From contig DAOVIK010000089.1 of assembly GCA_030673735.1 (NCBI GenBank), positions 1 through 6,579 of the forward strand: a stretch of 6,579 nucleotides of DNA, written 5' to 3'. A model generated the notes under the pieces. The model did not search any database and had not been told where the DNA came from. It saw nothing but the letters and a program-made list of their open reading frames with translations. The translations under genes and the position numbers were made by a program. Positions 1 through 4,798 of this stretch are shown here, one piece after another (the first letter of the stretch is position 1; every line of letters starts with the position of its first letter). The stretch is from Anaerolineae bacterium (GTDB lineage Bacteria; Chloroflexota; Anaerolineae; Anaerolineales; E44-bin32).

Positions 1-26
1 TATGGTCGGTTCGCCCATAGCATCCA

Positions 27-59
27 AGGTGCAACGCACTTTTAAAGTGCGTTGCACCT
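27..59. repeat. 33-bp intergenic palindrome
   Basis: Two perfect 16-bp inverted arms (27-42 and 44-59; left arm AGGTGCAACGCACTTT) flank a single T at 43. There is no T tract beyond it and no adjacent gene end inside the window, so it does not look like a plain terminator. Such symmetry fits a dispersed palindromic repeat or a dyad binding site. The symmetry is seen directly; the role is unknown. Confidence 0.75.
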
Positions 60-70
60 ACGTATCCGAT

Positions 71-228
71 TGTCATCCTGAGAAGCCCGGAGGGCGATCC
101 CATAATGACATCAGGGACCCCAGTAAGAGCGTCTGGGGTGAACGACGAGCGGCGAAGGATCTCAAGATACAGTTGGACCGATATGCCGAGGAACGAGATT
201 CCTCGGCAAAGAACGCCTCGGAATGACA
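71..228. repeat. Degenerate palindromic (MITE-like) repeat, TGTCAT...ATGACA
   Basis: The left end reads TGTCATCCTGAGA (71-83) and the right end, on the other strand, reads TGTCATTCCGAGG (228-216); 10 of 13 positions match. Inside are a second ATGACA (105-110), a 7-bp stem 117-123/133-139 and a perfect 10-bp stem 184-193/199-208 (TGCCGAGGAA with a 5-nt loop). Short non-coding palindromic repeats with TGTCAT ends are common between genes in several phyla, including Chloroflexota. ORFs across this stretch look accidental. No transposase is present, and target-site duplications are not clear. Confidence 0.5.
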
Positions 229-263
229 TATCGTGGTGGGATGTACCGCCCGAGCCTCAATTA

Positions 264-344
264 GCCCGTGTCTTTCCGAGCGAGGCGCACCTCGCCGAGA
301 GAAGAATCCCCAGGATGCCGCAAAGATCAGATTGTTACACGGGC
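264..344. other. Closed inverted repeat enclosing an imperfect hairpin
   Basis: GCCCGTGT (264-271) is perfectly complementary to ACACGGGC (337-344). Between them lies a hairpin with stem GCGAGG/CCTCGC (280-285/290-295) and a 4-nt loop, extendable imperfectly to about 271-302. The rest of the enclosed sequence is unstructured by eye. This could be a folded RNA or a remnant of a palindromic repeat. I recognise no known RNA family here. Confidence 0.35.
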
Positions 345-352
345 GGTGTGGC

Positions 353-442
353 GGGCTGTCCCCAAAGGGCAGCCCCGTTTGTGCTTAAAAAAGATGCCCC
401 CGCCGGGGCGGTGAGGGGGGAAACCCGGCGGGAGCCTTCGCC
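353..442 (+). ncRNA. GC-rich structured leader, possible cis-regulatory RNA of unknown family
   Basis: Successive stems can form: 353-361/367-375 (9 bp with one G-U, 5-nt loop), then a 6-A run (387-392), then a perfect 9-bp stem CCCGCCGGG (399-407) with CCCGGCGGG (424-432). Two competing pairings exist: 400-403 with 408-411, and 427-430 with 439-442. The block ends right at the Shine-Dalgarno sequence of the small ORF at 459. Mutually exclusive stems ahead of a ribosome-binding site resemble a regulatory leader. The sequence does not match any riboswitch consensus I can recall (TPP, cobalamin, c-di-GMP, glycine, SAM and others were considered). Confidence 0.35.
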
Positions 443-458
443 AAAGGAGGAGACAGCG

Positions 459-527
459 ATGAGCATTGGGGTGCCCCGTCTCATGTCTCCGTGCGTTATC
501 GTACTTGTTGGAGTCAGCACTGTATAA
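459..527 (+). CDS. Small hydrophobic peptide ORF, 22 aa, strong RBS
   Basis: ATG at 459 opens a 22-residue ORF (starts MSIGVPRLMSP, ends LVGVSTV) that stops with TAA at 525-527. A near-perfect Shine-Dalgarno AAAGGAGG (443-450) lies 8 nt upstream, the best ribosome-binding site in the window. The second half is hydrophobic (VIVLVGV), so it may insert in a membrane or act as a leader peptide. Part of the SD (GGAGAC, 449-454) pairs with 485-490 and the start region ATGAG (459-463) pairs with CTCAT (480-484), so initiation could be blocked by a hairpin. No family is recognised. Chance occurrence is possible because the region is repeat-rich. Confidence 0.35.
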   Translation: MSIGVPRLMSPCVIVLVGVSTV

Positions 528-528
528 T
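523..528 (+). promoter_or_regulatory. Consensus -10 box TATAAT, candidate promoter of the exonuclease gene
   Basis: TATAAT at 523-528 matches the sigma70 -10 consensus exactly. No good -35 lies at 16-18 bp: the hexamer at 17 bp is CGTACT, and TTGTTG at 505-510 is only 12 bp away. It overlaps the stop codon of the small ORF. A start near 535 would give the downstream gene a leader of about 120-200 nt. I see no other element in 528-656. Confidence 0.35.
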
Positions 529-656
529 GTCGAAGACCATCGGGGCTGAGTGACTTTAATCCGACAAGCAGGCGTGTTCTTGTGAGGCTCCTCTTTTGAT
601 AAGATCATGGGACGGAATCCATCGAAGAACGGCGAGGATGATCGGCTTGGGGATCG

Positions 657-1970
657 ATGCGCCGGCATATCGGAACCGGATCGGACGGCAGCTGGAGCTT
701 GGATTTTAATTGGAAGGCGCGTGAAGTTCCAATGCAAAAGCGCGGGCAATCTGAATTGAAACGCCGACTGAAACGACTGGGCGATCGAAGGCGGTCTCCG
801 AAGCGGCGGAGACGTGCTGCGGATCGAACAACCTCAGGCTTGCCCCCTGGAGAGGTGATCCAGACCCCACACGGCGAGACCTATCGCATCGCCAAGGTCT
901 TTGCGATGGAGCACCAACACGGCTCCGGATTGATCGGCGATCTGCTGTCCCATGAATCTCAACTGGCGGCCAAAATCGCAGGTCAATCAGGACTTGGTGA
1001 TTATCCACTGGATCATCTTGTCTTCCTGGATACGGAAACTACAGGGCTGGCTGGAGGCGCGGGAACACTGGTGTTTCTTGTGGGCGTGGGGGCCTTTTTT
1101 GAGGGCGGATTCCGTTTGCGCCAGTACTTCTTGCGGGATCCGGCAGAGGAAGCAGCATTGCTCCATGCTTTGCAGGAAGATCTGGAGAAAGCTACTGGGT
1201 TTGTGACCTTCAACGGCCGGGCTTTCGACGTTCCACTTCTGGAAATCAGATACGTGATGGGTCTTCGACGGCAATGGTCTCTCAGCACGGTCCCTCATTT
1301 CGATCTGCTTTTCCCTGCGCGCAGGCTATGGAAACGGTTGCTTCCGGATTGTACGCTGGGGACGCTCGAGCGTGAGGTGTGCGCGATAGAGCGCACGGGA
1401 GAGGATGTTCCCGGGTCAGAGATACCAGCGCTCTATCTGGATTACCTGCGGACAGGTGATGCCAGCCAGATGCGGCGAGTGATTTATCACAATGAGGTTG
1501 ACGTGCTCTCGCTGGTAACGCTGGCTTCGCAGATCCTGCGCCGACATAGACCAGACGATCTGGCTGCGCTGTCCGCTGCGGAGGCCTTAGCAGTGGCGCG
1601 CTGGCATCAAGAGGCCGGCAGATCAGATCACGCAGACCAAGCCTTCTCCCAAGCGCGTACCAAAAGCGCACGCGGCATTCGCCTGGAAGTGCTTCGCTAC
1701 CAGACGATCCACCTGAAACGCGAAGGACGCCACGAAGAAGCCCTCGATGGATGGCGGGCCTGGACCAAGCTAACGCCCGACGATCCCCGGCCCAGCATTG
1801 AATTAGCGAAGTACTACGAATGGAAGGCGCAAGACCTAGAGGAAGCCTATAAGTGGGCAGAGTCAGCGCTTGTGTGCCTGACGCATTGGAGCGCCGGCTG
1901 GCGAAGGGATCAAGTTTGGGAAGAGATCCAACACCGGTTGGAGCGCTTAGCTAGGAAGCTGGGCAAGTGA
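657..1970 (+). CDS. YprB-like RNase H-fold exonuclease with TPR-like C-terminus
   Basis: This is a predicted 3'-5' exonuclease-like protein of the DEDD/RNase H-like superfamily (YprB type, RNase_H_2). Acidic motifs are visible: DTETTG with D125 and E127, FNGRAFD with D191, and HNEVD with H278 and D282, giving the four carboxylates expected to bind two metal ions plus a DEDDh-style histidine. Residues about 31-56 are very basic (RRLKRLGDRRRSPKRRRR), suggesting nucleic-acid contact. Residues about 305-437 form helical TPR-like repeats. There is no signal peptide, so it is probably cytoplasmic. The first ATG has only a weak GGGGA 3 nt upstream; ATG at 732 (MQKRGQ, 412 aa) is an equally plausible start because the preceding 25 residues look unconserved and GGAAGG lies 14 nt before it. 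It converges with the DUF302 gene. Substrate (RNA or DNA) cannot be read from sequence. Confidence 0.88.
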   Translation: MRRHIGTGSDGSWSLDFNWKAREVPMQKRGQSELKRRLKRLGDRRRSPKRRRRAADRTTSGLPPGEVIQTPHGETYRIAKVFAMEHQHGSGLIGDLLSHESQLAAKIAGQSGLGDYPLDHLVFLDTETTGLAGGAGTLVFLVGVGAFFEGGFRLRQYFLRDPAEEAALLHALQEDLEKATGFVTFNGRAFDVPLLEIRYVMGLRRQWSLSTVPHFDLLFPARRLWKRLLPDCTLGTLEREVCAIERTGEDVPGSEIPALYLDYLRTGDASQMRRVIYHNEVDVLSLVTLASQILRRHRPDDLAALSAAEALAVARWHQEAGRSDHADQAFSQARTKSARGIRLEVLRYQTIHLKREGRHEEALDGWRAWTKLTPDDPRPSIELAKYYEWKAQDLEEAYKWAESALVCLTHWSAGWRRDQVWEEIQHRLERLARKLGK

Positions 1971-1997
1971 TGCTGGGCTCGCGGGTTCGAGCCGGCA
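1971..1997. terminator. Weak hairpin after the exonuclease gene
   Basis: Immediately after the stop codon, GGCTCG (1976-1981) pairs with CGAGCC (1988-1993), and TGC (1971-1973) can pair with GCA (1995-1997) across a small internal loop. No T run follows, so intrinsic termination is doubtful. The 159-nt convergent gap also holds an 8-bp hairpin at 2041-2048/2056-2063 and a 6-bp hairpin 2119-2124/2135-2140 overlapping the DUF302 stop. None has a proper U tract on either strand. Confidence 0.2.
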
Positions 1998-2129
1998 TTC
2001 CCAATGGCGCTGTGCGAACTAGAAATGCCCGGGTCCTTCCCCTTCTTTCTGCAATAGAGAAGGCATATGAGGCGAGGCCGTTGAAGGGTCTAGATTCACA
2101 ACGGGGCCGAAGCATGTGTGCTCGATAGT

Positions 2130-2531
2130 TCATGCGAGCAATTCCTTGGCTACGCTTTCGAGCAAAGCGCGCGCTTGGCCAGCAGTCTCGCGGATTTCGG
2201 GGCTTGATGAGATGTCCACCGCGGCCAGCATGGCCTCGGGATTGATGATGGATACGAGCGCGCCGTTCTCGGTCTCCTCGACGGTTACGTTGCATGGCAG
2301 CAACAAGCCGAACGTGGCTTCGCTTGTCAGTGCGCGATACGCCAAGCGCGGATTGCAGGCGCCCAGGATCACATAGGGGCGGAAATCCGCATCTATCTTC
2401 TCCTTCAGGGTCGCTTTGACATCGATTCGGGTGAGTACGCCGAATCCTTTCTGCTGCAGAGCATTCGTGACTTGATCGATGGCATCTGCATATGGGATCG
2501 GGAGTTCCACTTGGAAAGCAAGTTGCTGCAT
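2130..2531 (-). CDS. DUF302 domain protein
   Basis: A 133-residue protein with one DUF302 domain (PF03625, TT1751-like fold) across nearly its whole length. The typical core is visible: YVILGACNPRLAYRAL followed by GLLLPCNVTVEE and then a NPEAML segment; both cysteine-containing motifs are typical of the family. The biochemical function of DUF302 is unknown. The start is set at 2531 because AAAGGA lies 6 nt upstream of that ATG; the longer start at 2546 (MKGSG...) has no Shine-Dalgarno sequence and would itself contain this SD. It lies about 80 nt downstream of the ChlD region on the same strand, so is probably the last gene of the chelatase transcription unit. Cytoplasmic; no signal or membrane segment. 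Confidence 0.88.
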   Translation of the reverse strand: MQQLAFQVELPIPYADAIDQVTNALQQKGFGVLTRIDVKATLKEKIDADFRPYVILGACNPRLAYRALTSEATFGLLLPCNVTVEETENGALVSIINPEAMLAAVDISSSPEIRETAGQARALLESVAKELLA

Positions 2532-2555
2532 GCCAGATCCTTTCATGAATCGCTG

Positions 2556-2612
2556 CTAGAGGGGAATCAAGTGGCCGTCGGTGAACATCTTCAGAATTGC
2601 TGAATACGTCAT
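2556..2612 (-). CDS. Possible 18-aa overlapping micro-ORF
   Basis: The stop codon of the chelatase reading frame overlaps an ATG as TAATG (2614-2610). This opens an 18-codon frame (MTYSAILKMFTDGHLIPL) ending in TAG at 2558-2556, just before the DUF302 gene. The overlap geometry would allow termination-reinitiation coupling, but there is no Shine-Dalgarno sequence and the length is within chance expectation. No homology is recognised. Confidence 0.15.
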   Translation of the reverse strand: MTYSAILKMFTDGHLIPL

Positions 2613-3592
2613 TAGGTAGTTGACGGGCCGGATTCCAACTCGCTGCGCACGGCTCTGTATAAGTGTTCGGCCTTCAGTTCATGCAACGTATAGCACGGAC
2701 CGCCTAAGCGGTCGGCCAGAGTGTTCGCCAGTCCTTGGTCGAAGGCCGCATGTTCCATGTTTACCACAACGGAGCGTATCTCGGCCCGGCACAGCTTATC
2801 AGCTACGAGGTGTGCCTCATCCTGGGGAGGAAGATCTCCTATTGAGACATTTCCAGCGCCATCGGTGAGCAGGATCATGAGCGGTAAGGTATCGGGGTGT
2901 ATGAGTTTGTCTTGCTGGATGAGTTCCAGAGCGAGGCTCAATCCGGCGGACAGGGGTGTCTTGCCGCCCACTGGAATGTCGGCCAACGAACGTTGAGCCA
3001 GTTGGATGGAATTGGTCGGTGGCAGCACCGTCAAAGCTCTATCCTTCTGAAACACCACCAGTCCGACACGGTCCCTGCGCTGGTAGGCGTCCGTGAGCAA
3101 CGAGAGGATTGCGCCCTTTGTAGCCGACATGCGCTCAGCGACCGCCATAGACCAAGAGGCATCGACGACGAACAGGATCAAGTTGGATGTCTTGCGCATG
3201 CACACTTTTTCCTGCAGATCGCAAAGCTCAATAGCCAGCGCGGTCTTTCGCCGCTGTTCCTTTCGTCGTTTCTGGTAGGGAGCGGCGGCGCGAAGTGTGG
3301 CATCAAACGCAAGATCGTCGGTCTTTCCGTGGGCGTATCGTGACATCACATAGCGGCCGCGCTTGCGCGTTGTGCGCGTGCGCGTTCGGCGCCCGCTCTG
3401 CCGGCGGGTCAGACGGTCGAGCTTGCCCTCAAGCTTCCGGGTGGCGAATGTGGAGCCGACCTTGACCTGGTCGCCGCCTTCCCACCAGCGCGTGTCTAAA
3501 GCCTCACCGAAGGGCTGCTTGGCAGGTTCTGCCTGCCCCCGCTCTTCGCTCTGCTCAGCGCTTTCCTCGGCTACGCTGGGGCTGCTTTTTTT
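2612..3592 (-). CDS. chlD: ChlD-type VWA region of metal chelatase, -1 frame continuation of the ChlI gene
   Basis: This frame encodes the C-terminal half of a magnesium/cobalt chelatase. First comes an acidic Glu/Gln-rich linker, then a basic stretch ending RTRTRTTRKRGRYV that is typical of ChlD just before the integrin I (VWA) domain. The MIDAS metal site is complete: DASWS (D63, S65, S67 counting from the GTG at 3349), T131 in GGKTPLS and D163 in LLTDG. Gene callers would start it at GTG 3349 or ATG 3346, but neither has a Shine-Dalgarno sequence, and either would cut off about 80 conserved-looking linker residues that remain open back to 3592. The natural reading is as the C-terminal part (about 324 residues) of a 689-residue fusion made by a -1 slip at the A run. 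VWA and AAA+ parts act together to drive metal insertion by the large chelatase subunit. Cytoplasmic. Confidence 0.85.
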   Translation of the reverse strand, partial: KKSSPSVAEESAEQSEERGQAEPAKQPFGEALDTRWWEGGDQVKVGSTFATRKLEGKLDRLTRRQSGRRTRTRTTRKRGRYVMSRYAHGKTDDLAFDATLRAAAPYQKRRKEQRRKTALAIELCDLQEKVCMRKTSNLILFVVDASWSMAVAERMSATKGAILSLLTDAYQRRDRVGLVVFQKDRALTVLPPTNSIQLAQRSLADIPVGGKTPLSAGLSLALELIQQDKLIHPDTLPLMILLTDGAGNVSIGDLPPQDEAHLVADKLCRAEIRSVVVNMEHAAFDQGLANTLADRLGGPCYTLHELKAEHLYRAVRSELESGPSTT

Positions 3593-4680
3593 TTAGTGGG
3601 GGGATCCCCTTCGTCGGAGGGCGTCGGATCCGCCATCTCGGCTTGCCCTGGCTCTGACTGAATGCGCTCGATGCGGTCCTGCAGCTCATCCAGGGTTATC
3701 TCGGATTGCTGGAACGGCCCGCGGCGCAGGCGGTGCGGAAGCGCCAGTTCGGCAGCCAGCGCGATGTCTCGATCGTTGATGGTATTGCGTCCTTCGAAGG
3801 CGGCATGGGCGCGCGCGGCCTTGAGAATAACCAGGTCTGCCCGGTGACCGTCTACACCCAGAGACGCTGTGAGCGCGGCAATGGAGTACAGATCGCGCTT
3901 GCTGTAGTCAACAGTGGCGACGAGATCGCGCGCGGACACGATCTGCTTCGAAAGCGACAGTTCCTTTTCGGACCATTGTTCGCGGAAGTCTTCTGCGTCC
4001 GCCTCGAAGGACAGATTGCGCTCGATGATGGCCACGCGCGCGTGGGGATCATGCAGTCCTGTGATGTCCACAGACAGCGCAAAGCGGTCCAGCAGCTGCG
4101 GTCGTAGGTCTCCCTCTTCGGGATTCATCGTTCCAACAAGAATGAAGCGTGAAGGATGCGAGAAGGAGATGCCTTCGCGCTCGACGATGTTCATGCCCAT
4201 GGCTGCGGAGTCCAAGAGTAGATCCACCACGTGGTCATCGAGCAGGTTCACCTCGTCGATATACAGCAAACCACGATTAGCAGAAGCAAGCACACCGGGT
4301 TCGAAATGCCTCTCGCCTTCCTTGATGGCACGCTCGATATCCAGGGTTCCTACGACGCGATCTTCGGTTGCAGAAACAGGAAGATCCACGAAGGCTGTCG
4401 GGCGCTTGGCCTCTGGCAAGCTCTCGCCGGATGAGACTCGCTCTTTGCACTCGGTGCACCAAGTGGTTGGCCGCCCCGGATCGCAGTAGAAGGAGCAGTC
4501 TGCAACCACGGTTACCTCGGGAAGCAGGGCAGCCAATGCGCGCGCTGCAGTGGACTTGGCTGTGCCGCGTTCGCCGCGAATGAGAACGCCCCCGATGCGA
4601 GGGTTGACGGCATTCAAGACCAGGGCTCGCAACATGCGCTCCTGACCCACGATGGCGGTGAATGGGTAAACGAAAGTCAT
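3571..4680 (-). CDS. chlI: ChlI/BchI-type AAA+ metal chelatase ATPase subunit (zero-frame product)
   Basis: ATPase motor of Mg- or Co-chelatase, 369 residues. Counting from ATG 4680: PFTAIVGQE near the N-terminus, Walker A GERGTAKST (36-44), a Cys cluster (C62, C66, C75, C78), Walker B LLYIDE (138-143), sensor 1 TMNPEEG with N186, Arg finger in LLDRF (R199), and sensor 2 GHRAD (R280). The start at 4680 has AAGGA 8 nt upstream; ATG 4689 lies only 1 nt from that motif and a few nt from the likely transcription start. Zero-frame reading ends KKKAAPA then TAG at 3573-3571, giving a normal ChlI length. The same message continues in the -1 frame as ChlD. Mg (bacteriochlorophyll) versus Co (cobalamin) cannot be decided here, since no large subunit or other pathway gene is present; fused or paired ChlI/ChlD in non-phototrophs usually points to cobalt. 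Confidence 0.93.
   Translation of the reverse strand: MTFVYPFTAIVGQERMLRALVLNAVNPRIGGVLIRGERGTAKSTAARALAALLPEVTVVADCSFYCDPGRPTTWCTECKERVSSGESLPEAKRPTAFVDLPVSATEDRVVGTLDIERAIKEGERHFEPGVLASANRGLLYIDEVNLLDDHVVDLLLDSAAMGMNIVEREGISFSHPSRFILVGTMNPEEGDLRPQLLDRFALSVDITGLHDPHARVAIIERNLSFEADAEDFREQWSEKELSLSKQIVSARDLVATVDYSKRDLYSIAALTASLGVDGHRADLVILKAARAHAAFEGRNTINDRDIALAAELALPHRLRRGPFQQSEITLDELQDRIERIQSEPGQAEMADPTPSDEGDPPTKKKAAPA
3586..3594 (-). other. A9 slippery site: -1 frameshift joining ChlI and ChlD
   Basis: On the minus strand the message reads ACT AAA AAA AAA GCA in the ChlI frame. The -1 frame has a TAA at 3595-3593, directly before the run, and the zero frame has TAG at 3573-3571, so the frame change must occur within about 22 nt, and the A run is the only slippery sequence there. 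A_AAA_AAA (3592-3586) allows both tRNA-Lys to re-pair after a -1 slip. The fused protein reads PPTKKK then SSPSVAEE and continues without a stop to 2612 (689 aa from 4680). Alternatives are transcriptional slippage on A9, a real inactivating indel, or a homopolymer sequencing error. Confidence 0.75.
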
Positions 4681-4700
4681 AAACTCCATCCTTAGCCGGC

Positions 4701-4706
4701 ATTATA
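4701..4706 (-). promoter_or_regulatory. -10 box TATAAT of the chelatase operon
   Basis: A perfect TATAAT reads on the minus strand at 4706-4701, 20 nt before ATG 4680. It would start transcription near 4694, leaving a leader of about 14 nt that contains the AAGGA Shine-Dalgarno. The -35 region is poor (ATTTCG at 17 bp, TTTCGC at 16 bp), so an activator may be needed. It lies back to back with the S1 promoter. Confidence 0.45.
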
Positions 4707-4737
4707 TCGCATCCGTCGCCGCGCGAAATACGTATGG

Positions 4738-4766
4738 TTTACAAGTCCAATGATCACCTTTATAAT
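4738..4766 (+). promoter_or_regulatory. Sigma70-type promoter of the S1 gene
   Basis: TTTACA (4738-4743, five of six matches to TTGACA) and a perfect TATAAT (4761-4766) are separated by exactly 17 bp. Transcription would begin near 4773, giving a 26-nt leader with GGAG at 4783-4786. This is the best promoter in the window, as expected for a highly expressed ribosomal protein gene. Confidence 0.7.
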
Positions 4767-4798
4767 GCGAGCACCTTTAAGCGGAGAATGCAAGTTTT

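Noticed and set aside
105..458. Longer + strand ORF reading through the repeats into the small ORF
   Set aside because: It crosses palindromic repeats, has Arg/Pro-rich low-quality composition and no RBS at its first ATG. Only the last 22 codons have a credible start signal.
468..476. GGGGTGCCC, which resembles the start of a TPP riboswitch
   Set aside because: The CTGAGA and ACCTGA core motifs do not follow, and the segment lies inside the small ORF.
638..709. 23-codon upstream ORF (MIGLGIDAPAYR...) before the nuclease
   Set aside because: The GAGG motif directly abuts the ATG, so the spacing is not functional, and the length is within chance.
327..749. Minus-strand ORF of 140 codons
   Set aside because: It lies opposite the structured intergenic region and the start of the nuclease gene, with no RBS and no recognisable domain; best explained as a shadow frame.
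1971..2000. GGTTCGAGCC resembles the T-loop of a tRNA
   Set aside because: Four of the five T-stem pairs fail around it, and no acceptor, anticodon or D arm can be found upstream, where the nuclease coding sequence lies.
3371..3385. 15-bp alternating purine-pyrimidine run that could favour Z-DNA
   Set aside because: It is explained by Arg/Thr codons of the conserved basic RTRTRT segment of ChlD.
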